Source of the DNA: Podospora pseudoanserina
Lineage: Eukaryota; Ascomycota; Sordariomycetes; Sordariales; Podosporaceae
Direction: 5' to 3'
NCBI RefSeq assembly: GCF_035222485.1
Contig: NC_085924.1
Coordinates: 1,736,001 to 1,800,000, forward strand
DNA: 64,000 bases
Under the pieces are notes generated by a model. That model was not told where the DNA came from, ran no database searches, and was given only the letters and a program-made list of their open reading frames with translations. Position numbers and translations under genes: made by a program. This document shows, in pieces, positions 54,173 to 64,000 of the stretch. The first letter of the stretch is position 1; every line of letters begins with the position of its first letter.

Positions 54173-54883
54173 ATGTTCGCCTCTGTCAACACGCTTGCCA
54201 TCGGGCTCTTCGCCCTCACCACCTCCTTGACCAGCGCTCAAGGAGGCCCGGGCTTCGAGAAATTCCACAACTTTTCCAAGACCTGCACCAACATCACCCT
54301 TGATGGTTACGGTCTTTCAGCTGATTGCACACCCCTTGACCCCTCCAAGCCTTTGGTCAAAAACCCCGTTACCGTGCTGGACTTCTGCGTTGGTTTCAAC
54401 GACATCACTATGAAGCTCGCGGCCTCCATATATGGCAAGCTCAGCAGAGACTGTGACAAGTGCATCCTGACTGCCGATCCTGGGGCTATTCTGCAGTGCG
54501 AGTGCGAGTTCTGGGACACGAACGAGGAGAAGTACGCGATCAAGAATGTGACAGGGGATCTGGGTAAGTTGTTATTTTCTCTCTCTTCCAGACCTTGAAT
54601 CGTGAAGACACTCACAACCAAAGGTTGCTAACAAAGTAAACTTACAACAGACACTGTCTTCACCAACTATGACGGTACTATGTCATGCGTCGGGACTGAA
54701 ACAGAGAGCACACCCGACGACTGGACCACTACTCTTACACCCACCGCCTTCCCCACGACTTTACTACCTCGAATACTGAAATCAGAACCCAGTCGAAATG
54801 AGATGGGTTCGGACATTTGGAAACGAGGGGGCAAAGTTCGGCTGTGCTGGACTCACATCAACCAGACTGTCTTCGGTGCCTAG
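54173..54883 (+). CDS. Small secreted cyanovirin-N-like protein
   Basis: Exons 54173-54563 and 54651-54883 (87-nt intron, GTAAGT...ACAACAG) give 207 residues. A signal peptide (MFASVNTLAIGLFALTTSLT, cleavage near SAQ) leads into FSKTCTNITLDGYGLSADC, a cysteine-flanked start typical of fungal CVNH-type lectin-like domains, then LSRDCDKC, ILQCECEFWDTN and, after the splice, a closing NYDGTMSC. CVNH proteins bind high-mannose glycans in characterised cases; ligand binding here is inference. Compared with the classic single domain it has extra cysteines (CDKC, CEC) and a ~70-residue C-terminal extension without recognised features, rich in Thr/Pro at first. Confidence 0.65.
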
Positions 54884-56623
54884 GTAGGTAGTTAGGCCTG
54901 TAACTGGTACTGGGTCAGCAAGATGCAGTGTCTTGCTTTCTCTCGTCATCCACAATTCAACAGTAGGTTGGCATCCGGGTGTCTGGCTCCTGTGAATCGA
55001 CTTCACCATTGTGAAGATAACAGCGTTCAGGCAATCACCAGAAACCCAACCCATCCTTCTCACACAGGCCTTTATTTCCCCTTCACCTTCCCTGTCACTT
55101 ACATCCCTCCACGTCTACCTGAGTATGCCCTTTCACATCCAACCAAACACTGAAGCCCAAGTGCCAGGCATGACGATAGACCCCCCATTTATCAACAATA
55201 ACGAACCAACCCCCTTTCCAGCCCAGAACAGTCTAGATAACAACCAGCAGACCAACAATCATCTTCCACACCCCAAGAGATCAAAATTGCCACACAAGCT
55301 GTGCCACATACCCAAAACACACGCACCAAAAGACTCCCACCCCCAATCACCAAACCAACCGACAAGACCGGACCCTCGGTGTTGCTAAAGTTCTCCGTTC
55401 CTTGGCCAATATTCTACTCCACTCCTTCCCACCTTGGTTCCGAAATCTCGGACTTCTCTTCGGTGATTTTGGTTTTTTGACGCATGGTTGACTTCTTAGC
55501 TGACTGTCCATACGTTCTTGGAAATGATGTTCCCAGCCCCAAAACTCAAATCCCTAACATCTACCTGCTTCGCAAAAAACACCATAGTGCAATAAACTAC
55601 TATAAATAAAAGCTCCTAATTGTTCCTTAACATACCTAAATGCACATACCCCATCCCTGTAAAGTGCCCTTATTCCAGCCACACCCAAGCAGTTCCAGCT
55701 AACAGTCATGACTTCACCAACATAACCCCAATCCTGAAGAAGAAACATCATGACCCATCCCGGACTCAAGGTATAAAAGGTCCAGCGCTCCCCCAACAAA
55801 TAAGGTTTCTCTTTCTTTAAGTACCTAGCATGCAAAAGTTCCCAAGTTTTCCTGCTTGTATCCCCCAAAAAGGTTCCCGGAACGGACGGAGTAAGTCACT
55901 CGCATGAACCTCACACATTTGCCCTTTCCCCGCACTTGACACGTCCTTAACCTGCTTCCCCCAACACCACTTCCTTGAATTCTTATACCAGGTTTTGGGA
56001 CATCATAACCCATACCATCTCGTTTTCTAACAACCTCACCTCACACATATCACTTCTCAGTATAACACAATTATTTTACGTTCAAAATATTTCTCATTAA
56101 CTCCCCTCATCATATAACCCCCGTCTCGTGTCTAATCATCTATTTATTTTGTCTTGTCAGACTCTCCTTGTCTTTTTGGACGATTTTGCTTCTTGTCTTG
56201 TCACGCGCTTCCCGCCAGACCAAATAAACAGAATAGCATAAATCACCGCTATCAACAGTCGAGTCAAATGAGAAACGCCGTCCTTTGCCTGAAGCGCCGC
56301 CACTCAGCCCCGTTCCAGCACAGCGTGGGAACTTTTTGAAAGCCACAAACGAGAAAAAGTAAAACTCCGAGTCGGTCCCAATAAAAAGTCATTGGGATAA
56401 TGCTTGGTGTCCGCTCAGGCTGGTCCAGTCCAGGAAAGAGGGGCGTAGAGATGTTGCTTTGGCCTGAAAGCAATGGAACACCTCGCTAGGTACGTCGTGG
56501 AAGGGCCGGGAATGATGATAATATATACAGGAGCTCCCCTCTTTTACAACTCCGAGTCATGGCTGAATGATCGGGGTAGAGAGAGCAGTAACTTCAGTTG
56601 AGTTCCCCATCAACCATACTCAC
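54884..56623. other. Intergenic region
   Basis: 1.7 kb between two genes that converge on it. Pyrimidine- and A-rich sequence with no supported gene. The last few hundred bases are probably the desaturase 3' untranslated region. Confidence 0.4.
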
Positions 56624-58123
56624 TCACTTGGCAACAGGAGCGGCAATCTTCGCAGGCGCGGTACCGAGGCCGTTGCGGTTGCGGAAGAAGAGAACACCCT
56701 TGGCGGGACCCTCGGCACCCTCGGTGGGCTCAACCCACTGGCACCAACGAGCAGCCTTCCACATGGACTTGATGAAGCCAACGGGGCCGTCCTTGACATC
56801 GGCGCGGTAGTGCTTGCCCATGACGGGCTTGATGGCCTCGGTGGCCTCGTCGGCGTTGTAGAAGGGGATGGTGCTGACGTAGTGGTGGAGGACGTGGGTC
56901 TCGATGATGCCGTGGAGGAGGTGGCGGCCGATGAAGCCAAACTCACGGTCGATAGTGGCGGCGGCGCCCTTGACAAAATCCCACTCCTCTTCGGTGTAGT
57001 GGGGAAGCGAGGGGTCGGTGTGCTGGAGGAAGGTGATCGCAACTGTTGCTCGTTAGCACAAAATTCCCTTTCTGGTCCACGATTCGAGATCAAACTTACC
57101 GAGCCAGTGGTTGACCCACATGTAGGGGAGGAAGTACCAGACAAACATGTTGGCGGTGCCAAACTGCTTGCAGAGGTACACCAGAATGGAGATGGTGCAG
57201 GCAATACCAACGTCGCTCATGATGATAGCCCAGGCATCACGGTTCTCATACAGAGGGCTGCGGGGATCGAAATGGTTGACCCCGCCGCCGAAACCGTTCT
57301 TCTTGCCCTTGCCACGGCCCTCTCTGTGCCTCTCGTGGTTGTTGTGTCCGGTAACGTTGGTGAGGAGGTAGTTCCACCAGCCGATGGTCTGCTGGCCAAC
57401 CAAGTGGATCAAAGTAACGATGGGAGTCTCCTCGGCGAGCTCATGAAGCTCATGGACCATCTTGCCGAGGCGGGTGGCCTGCTGCTCGCGGGTGCGGGGA
57501 AGGAAAACCATGTCGCGCTCCATGTTGCCGGTGGCCTTGTGGTGCTTGCTGTGGCTCAGCTGCCAACTGTAGTAAGGGACCAAGAGAGCAGAGTGAAGGA
57601 ACCAGCCGGTCACGTTGCAGACAGTCTTGGAAGCGGAGAAGGCACCGTGGCCGCACTCGTGGGCAAGGACCCAGATGCCGGTACCGAAGAGACCCTGGAG
57701 GAAAGTGTAGACACCCCAGAGGACCACGCGGGCAGCCTTGTTGGGGACGTACTCGGGGGTCACAAAGTTGTGCCAGAGGTAGAAGGTGGTGGCCAAAAGA
57801 GCAATGTCACGGGCGACATAGCTGAAGCTGCGGAGGTTGGACCGCTCGAAGCAGTGCTTGGGAATGGCATCGCGGATCTCCTTGATGGTGAAGTCGGGGA
57901 CCTCGAACTCGTTTCCGTAAGTGTCGATGAGCTTGCCGTAATTCTTCTTAGGAGCCGGGGCGTCAGTCGAGGCAAGAGACGAAAGCGAGGTGGACGAGGC
58001 CGAGTGACGGGGAGAATCGGCGGGGGAGGGAGCGTAGCTCGAGACGGCCGAGTCGCCGTTGATAGCCTTTCTTTGAGAGGCGTTCTTCTCGGCAGCAACG
58101 CCGGAAGACTTTCCAGCAGCCAT
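56624..58123 (-). CDS. Delta-12 fatty acid desaturase
   Basis: Exons 58123-57100 and 57042-56624 (57-nt intron, GTAAGT...CAACAG) give 480 residues. The start is the ATG at 58123 (MAAGKSSGVAAEK). Three histidine boxes of membrane desaturases are present: HECGHGAF (~155), HSKHH (~191) and HVLHHY (~391). Hydrophobic segments alternate as in FAD2-type enzymes (FLQGLFGTGIWVLAHECGH; WNYLLTNVTGHNNHERH). The enzyme converts oleoyl to linoleoyl chains in the ER, using cytochrome b5 as electron donor in the family. The C-terminus lacks a cytochrome b5 domain, as expected for the delta-12 type. An omega-3 desaturase is the main alternative. The gene lacks the C-to-G composition switch seen in many neighbours. 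Confidence 0.94.
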
Positions 58124-60250
58124 GGTGAGGGATGTCGCACGAGTAATTGGACGAATTGGAGAAGATGGACGCTGAGGAAAAACAGCTCCGGGTAGTACAC
58201 CGTGTGCAAGAACAGCAGCAACGGGCGGAAGGGAGAGAGGGAAAAAAAAAGGAAGGGTCTGGGGCACGGGTGTTGTTAGTACGGCTGGATGGTTAATTTA
58301 GGATAGCGTCAGGTAGAGAAGGTGCCACGAACCGTTCAAAAAAAAACAGAACCCGATCGGCCACACAGAGAGGGAAAAGAGAGGATTAGGAAGGCCAGGA
58401 GAGGAAGAGAAAAAAGTCCCTTCTCGGTCCGGAAATTTTCGTGTGTGTGCGGCGGTTCGGTCTCCTTATCCGTGGGTCGATATGTCTGATTTTGTTGGGA
58501 CACCGCTGCAACAGAAGGACCACCCGGCACAAGTCGATACAGAATATTGCCTGCCACTGCAACCACTTTGTAGCACAGTTTGCTGTCAATGCAGGAATGC
58601 GCCTTCTCCTTATTAAGTACAAGGCTGGGAGAGCATACATAGAGTTTGCTGCTCTGCGTGAAGGTCACGTATTGGCCACCTCACCATGGGATGAGGTGGG
58701 CAATCTCTTCTCTAGCTCATCCAGATGGCAATGTCTGGATCGATCTGGAGAGCAGAGAGCACCAGAGGTATTCACCGCCTCGCCTCTGGAGTGGGTGTGG
58801 GTGGCGGGAGACTCACATGCTAGGAATTCTTGACATTCTTTTTGCAAGCTGAACCTGAGACAACGACGCAGTTGACCACATCTAGCATCATGCCGAGGCC
58901 CAACCGATTGGCTGCAATTGGAAAAGGGACGGTGCTGGAGCGAACAGGAAAGCTCGAAGGCTAGTGTAGCTGATGATCGCCGTAGACTTGCATTTTCCCT
59001 TCACGCAGTCCTCTGAATTCGAATTCCAAAGAGTGAGATGGACATTCTGCTGTGCCAGCTGCCAACGATAAGTTGATCTAGTCAAAGAAACCCTCGGCCT
59101 CGAAGTCTCAGGCGCAGTGGCAAGGCCGTCATCCCAGCCCAATCAAACGAAGAAGCACCCCGAATTGACTCGTTCTTGCTGTTTTGTTTCGTCGACAGTT
59201 CTGCAACAACAACAACAACAACAATAACAGCAAGTCCCGTCTTGTCCCTCATCGATAAGATCCGCAATGTGGGGTCCCAATTAAGGTGGTGTTGCGGGAA
59301 CGGATAGGACCCACCAACCACAAATCCCAGCCAGCTGTCAGTGCATCTCCTTCTTCGTCTGAATTCAGATTCTCGACTGCGGGGGCGGGGTCTTGCCTTC
59401 TCTTTGTCAACCACCCTCTCATCATCCAGCTGCTAGCCTTCTCCCTTTCCTTCATGTCATCAACCACCGTGTGTACCTACCCACCATCCGTCTCATCCTT
59501 CCGTCCCATCCCATAACCCTCCCATCCCACTTCCCGGTCGAAACCACCGGTGTTGCCCATCCACCCAAACACAACTTTTTTGTTAATTCTCTGCCCCCTG
59601 CTTGCTGCTGGCCAGACACACAACACAAAAAATGCATGTGCAAATCTTGGCTCTGTGGACCCCCCGATTTTGTTGGGGGAGCCTAAACCCCTTTTTGTTG
59701 AGTGCTTCAAAGCAACCCCTGTCACCTTGCACACCCCCCTTTGCACCCATGATTGGCCGGACAGACGGAGGCCAAAACCGAAAAAAATCGGAGGGTTCGG
59801 AACGGAGGGGGTTTGGTATTGAAGATCGGGAGTCCGGGGAGTTGGTTTCTAGCCCCGGATGCGACGTTCTTTCTTTTTTGAAGGTCCAGAGCCGACGCCG
59901 AGTCAAGGCTCGGCATTATCGCCGGTGGTTTGGTTTTCCCAGGCAACGGTTGGACGTTGTCCTCTAGGTAGTTGTGAAAGCTTATTACCAGAGCCTCAAA
60001 CTGTCTGTTCGCCCGCCTAGAAAATACATCGGATGGTTCTGGTCAGTTGTCAGCGAAGATAATTGAAACATCTTGCAAAAGCCTTTTTGGAGCTTGAGGC
60101 TCAGACATGATGGCACCAGACTACAATACCGACGTCACTTATCTCTTGTTTTGTGGATTCAGGCAGGACCGCATTCCGATCTAGACAGCGCTGAGTGCCT
60201 GGCGTCCGAGTCGTGTATTTTTAGGCCCCACGCACCTTTTCCGATATCTA
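58124..60250. other. Gene-poor region between the desaturase and the AT-rich island
   Basis: About 2.1 kb. The first part is the desaturase promoter and leader. A CAACAA repeat is at about 59203-59227. Frames on both strands between 59400 and 59960 are open but mutually antisense and unremarkable. No gene is supported. Confidence 0.4.
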
Positions 60251-61620
60251 GCCATAATTCTAGCTATAGGTAAATTCAGTAGCGTTCGATATTTTAATAA
60301 GACTAACTATAAGGGACTATACTAAGTATTATATTTTATACTTGACAGAAGACGAAATTATGAATATAGCTTCAAATATTAATAATTTTTTTATTTTATT
60401 GTTTATTTAACTATAGATATTGTAGGTACTAATATTTATAGATTATTAAAAGTTTCTTGATATCGTAATAATAGTAGTAAATAGTTAAGGTTAAAATTAG
60501 ATTTATAAATTTAGATAAGATCAACATATTATTTAGCTTGTTAAAAGTCTATAGGTATTTTTTTTATTTGAAATAAAAATAATATGATTGTTGGTTATAG
60601 TAATATTAATTATAGTAAAATTATTCAATTTTAAACAATTACTTTAACTTAAGTATTAAGCTTTACTTTAATATCTACTATAGTTTAAGTAGTTATTAAA
60701 GTAGCTACTTTAACTATACTAACTTTTTTTCTCGAGGTTTATAGAGGATATAATAAGCGAATGTATAGGTATTTATGACGAACACCTTTCAAGAACCTCT
60801 GAAAGGGATACTAGTCAAAGGCGCTTCTAAAGAATCTTAGTTCGGTGCAGCTAAACAGCGCACAACAAATAGCTTGTCTCAATCACAATAGTCTTAGTAC
60901 CAACGAATGTGACTTGAATTGCATACTGCGGAACTATCTGCTACTCATCTAGTTCCTCCGCATATATAGCCCTCGGGGCCCTCAACTGATCATCCTGATA
61001 TAGCCCCGATCACCCTAAGCACAGTGCATCCTGTAAAGTGCTCGCCGTGATGAACATCTTGCATGCTGCAGACTGCTCATGCTTCTTAGCACCAGATCAC
61101 TCCTGGCCAGCCCTGATTGGCTGAGGGCGCCCCGCGCCTCTCACACTGTTTGACCTGCTGTTAGCTTAACTGTGACACTTATTACCGTTTCTAAAGTGAT
61201 GTATTTATATATTAAATAAATATAGTTTCCAATTGAAAAACTATGTTTTAAAGCAATATTATTTATAATACAATAAAAAATCTTCAAAAATTTATACTTG
61301 ATTATGTAAATTGAATTTAAAATTTTTTAGAAAATTTAAATACCTTACAAATATATTTTTAGTAAGTGTGAAGTTAATAATAGTACTAACGATAGTAACT
61401 TAAATCTTAATTTTCGGTAAGCATAATTACTCTAAAGTATTAGCGGCATTATAATAGTATAAAGTTTAGCTTTAATATTGTTAATATAGGTAGGCAAAAA
61501 AATATTTCAAAGATAAAAAGTATAGGTTTTAATAATAGTAGTTATTAATTTATAGTTATTTTAATTAAATTTTAGTTTTCTATAAAAAAAAGACGTAGTA
61601 TTTTGTTAATATCTAGTGCC
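60250..61620. repeat. AT-rich island, probably RIP-mutated repeat remains
   Basis: Two blocks, about 60250-60770 and 61190-61620, consist almost wholly of A and T with frequent TA steps, sharply unlike the rest of the window. No frame remains. Such islands in Pezizomycotina usually derive from transposons hit by repeat-induced point mutation. The original element cannot be recognised. Confidence 0.75.
60776..61177. mobile_element. LTR-like segment inside the AT-rich island
   Basis: A 402-bp block of ordinary composition begins TGACGAACACC and ends CTGTGACA, so both ends carry the TG...CA of retroviral-type LTRs, and it contains a TATATA box (about 60962-60967). No coding region, primer-binding site or second LTR is seen, which suggests a solo LTR. 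The five bases on each side (ATTTA and CTTAT) are not an exact duplication. The boundary call is tentative. Confidence 0.4.
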
Positions 61621-62055
61621 TATAAACTTTGCTGTAGCTGAGTATACTGGCGGATACTGCTATAAGTGGGGAAGCGGTGAAAATACAGGACTCGCTGGCG
61701 TCGATGAACAAAATACCCATTTCCGTGTTGATAGGTCTGCTGCATATAACATATAACTTACAGCTATCCTTCCTAGTGGAAATATCAAGAATCTCTAGAG
61801 TAGCACGCACGCATGATCATCATACCGATTCACACGCATGTCCTGTATCCTCATGAACATGACATTACACCAGCCTCCCATTTTCAGAGCCCTCACTCCC
61901 CGCTACCCATACAAAATAAAAGGATTCTAGGACAACATCATCGGACGCAAAAGCCTCCCGCTCCATCTTCTTTTGCCTGCCTCGAAAAACACACATCACA
62001 AAACATGTAAACTATCGCTGAAGAAAAACAAAAAAGGACTACTTTATGCCATCTA
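61621..62055. other. Downstream region of the eIF3b gene
   Basis: 435 bp between the AT-rich island and the eIF3b stop codon. It likely contains its 3' untranslated region. No gene seen. Confidence 0.4.
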
Positions 62056-64000
62056 CTAGTTAACAATCTCCTCCGTCTCCTCCAGCACCTCCTCCATGAT
62101 CTCCTCAATGACCTGCTCCTCACCGTTGGGCGCAACCTCGGCCGTCTTGGCCTTGAGGAGCTCCTCCACAGGGTCGGCGGGGAGGCCGAGCTCGGCACGC
62201 TCCTCGGCAACCTCCTCCTCCACCACCTCGCGCCAGTTGTACCAGTCCTCGAGCAGACGGCGTCTCTCCTGGACGACAGCCACGTCGGCGCTGCTGATAC
62301 GCTCGGCATCCTCTTGCTCAAAGATTCTCGAGTACTCGCGGAGGTTCTTGCGGATCTGCTTCTGCTCCTCCTTGCTGAGGAGAGTGGCCGGGCGGGGACG
62401 CCACGCCCATTGCTTGAACTTCTCAATGGGCTCTTCACGGAGCTGCTCACCCCTGAAGTCGTAGATGTGGTATCCGTTCTCCATCTATGGTCAAACATCG
62501 TCAGCAAAGTGCACATTTTGGGAATTAATGGAAAACAACATACGGCGTGCTTCCAGGCAGAGGCCCAGGTGGCAACGTAACGTCCAGAGGGGTCCCACTC
62601 CACGTCGGTGACGCCATAGTGGTCAGCAGTGTTCATGAGCTGCAAGTTGGCAGTCAGGTCCTTGTCCGACTCTGGCTTCTCGCCCTCAAAGTCGAGATCG
62701 TAGAAGTCGAGATCCGAGCTCTGCGTGTTGTGGACGGTGGCCACAACGACGAATCTGCCCTTTGGCGACCAGTAGATGGCGTTGCTGTTCTTCTTCTCGA
62801 GCGTCCGGAGGTGCTTGAAGTTACCAACAGCGTTCCCCTTGGCCTTTTCGGGGCAGAAGAAGGCAACAGACGTCTTGGGGGGAACAGCGGTGGCGCCAAC
62901 GGGCTCAGTCGTCGTGATGGTGACGAATCTGTCACCCTTGGGCTCCCACGCAAAGTTGATGACTGTGTCCTTGATGGTGTCGACAACCTCGACGGGGACA
63001 CCCTTCTCCTTGATGCGGAAAATCTCCAGAGTGGTGGCCTGGGACTTCTTGGACTTGGAATGCCTGTCAACCTTGACACAGAGGTAGGCACCCTCTGACT
63101 GCCAGTGAAGTTTGGCATCGGAAACACTGAAGAGGTTGAGCGATCTGACGACCTGCTTGGAGGGAATGCTCATGAGACCGACTCTGGCGGGGTTGCTGCC
63201 AATCTCGGGGGTCCAGAAGCAGAAAAGCTGCTCATACTCCTTCACACCTTCTCTCTTCACGGTCGCGGGCGCCCAGTCAAAGTCCACCACGCCGTCAAGC
63301 TTCACGGTGGTCTTGTCGAGGAGGTTCATCCTGGGAAGCTCGTACACAGAGATGGATGTTCCCTGGTTCAGTCTGGCGACGTACTTGTCATCGGCAGACC
63401 ACTTGAACGCCGGCCAGGGAAACTTAGCGGGCTTCTTGGCCTCACCATCGGGTCCGGCGGGGGTGTCCTGTTGGGCAAAAGAACGGATGGGCTTGCCGGT
63501 CTCGATGTCCCAGATCACATAGTTCTTTCCATCGTCGTCGATAGACAGCTGGGGGTGGCCCTCATCAGGAATGGAAATAGGCCTGTTGGACCACGTAACG
63601 AGGTAGTTTTCGTTGGGCGAGAAGGCAACGAGGTTAACGAAGGGATGGGCGAAACGCCTGATTCTCGTCCAGGAGGCACCACCCCAGAGCTGAACACCCT
63701 GCTGGTGAACTGAGGTGAGATATGTGCCCAGGGGCGACCATTGCACAAAGGTCTCGGTCCAGTGTGGGCGGTCAACAATGTTCTCGGGCTGGTCCTTTTC
63801 GTTGTTCCAAAACACACCGACCGTGTCTCCCCTGTACATGACGAACTGATCTCTGCCGCGGCCCGAGGGGTCGGCCATGAAGGAGCGCAGGTGCTCCTTT
63901 TCTTGGAAAGGCTCGATGGTGGGGGGAGTGTACTCCTCGTCGATGCGACCCTCACGGCCATAGCGGTCGATGTCGGTCAGCTTGTTGACGCGCAGAGTGT
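62056..64000 (-). CDS. PRT1: Eukaryotic translation initiation factor 3 subunit b, 5' part outside window
   Basis: Exons 64000-62544 (continuing beyond the edge) and 62484-62056 (59-nt intron, GTATGT...CATAG) give the last ~628 residues. The window begins in the region after the N-terminal RRM ([12 protein letters not shown]). A nine-bladed beta-propeller follows, with WD-like blades ([55 protein letters not shown]). The end is the charged helical tail that binds other eIF3 subunits ([20 protein letters not shown], with W-rich [13 protein letters not shown]). eIF3b is the scaffold of the eIF3 complex and helps recruit the 43S particle. Nothing seen is damaged. It neighbours the AT-rich island but shows no spill-over mutations. 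Confidence 0.96.

Noticed and set aside
56567-58195. 542-codon open frame on the plus strand across the desaturase gene
   Set aside because: It is antisense to the exons of a clear desaturase with all three His boxes. The length reflects codon bias of the real gene.
63105-63713. 202-codon plus frame
   Set aside because: Antisense shadow of the eIF3b propeller.

Overview
This window is nuclear DNA of a filamentous ascomycete, most likely a sordariomycete and plausibly Sordariales. The evidence is short GT-AG introns of about 45-90 nt with CTAAC/CTGAC-like branch sites, widely spaced genes, Pezizomycotina-type families (HET-like, Clr5, DUF3632, UstYa/DUF3328, fungal rhodopsin-domain membrane proteins, HeLo/DUF7580-like proteins), an AT-rich island resembling RIP-mutated repeats, and a Fot1/pogo-type transposon. 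The species cannot be fixed from the sequence.

Layout. 0-7 kb: the end of a HET-like protein, a major-facilitator transporter, a NAD(P)-binding Rossmann protein, a decayed frame, and a Clr5-domain protein. 7-13.5 kb: about 2 kb without a gene, then two broken fungal genes whose 5' ends face each other, a HeLo/DUF7580-like gene on the minus strand and a C2H2 zinc-finger gene on the plus strand, followed by a tRNA-like remnant. 13.6-18.3 kb: a DUF3632-like gene, a T1-type guanyl-specific ribonuclease with a likely GPI-anchor tail, and an acyl-CoA dehydrogenase. 20-29 kb: conserved housekeeping genes, namely the unfolded-protein-response sensor IRE1, the ribosome-collision ubiquitin ligase Hel2/ZNF598, and a DEK_C-SWIB protein of the Uaf30/Tri1 type. 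30-40 kb: an FAD monooxygenase, a rhodopsin-domain membrane protein, a secreted DUF1996 protein, and a large SNF2-like ATPase.

41-48 kb is a second accessory block. It holds a small frameshifted gene, a complete Fot1/pogo-like element (43136-45001) with 46-bp terminal inverted repeats and a TA target duplication, a 5'-truncated phosphotransferase, and two damaged UstYa-like genes of the family that oxidises fungal ribosomal peptides. 49-58 kb: a TBC-domain protein, a small secreted cyanovirin-like protein and a delta-12 fatty acid desaturase. 60.2-61.6 kb is a very AT-rich island split by a 402-bp segment of normal composition bounded by TG...CA, like a solo LTR. The window ends inside the gene for translation factor eIF3b.

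The intact genes are not an operon or one pathway. The most informative features are the two gene graveyards (8.9-13.1 and 41.7-48.1 kb), the element with its tandemly repeated terminal motif, the predicted surface-anchored ribonuclease, a TBC protein lacking the usual glutamine finger, and a repeated C-rich-to-G-rich switch in coding-strand composition along many genes. Exon borders were assigned by hand from splice consensus and frame agreement; multi-exon coordinates below give the full span, with exons listed in the evidence.
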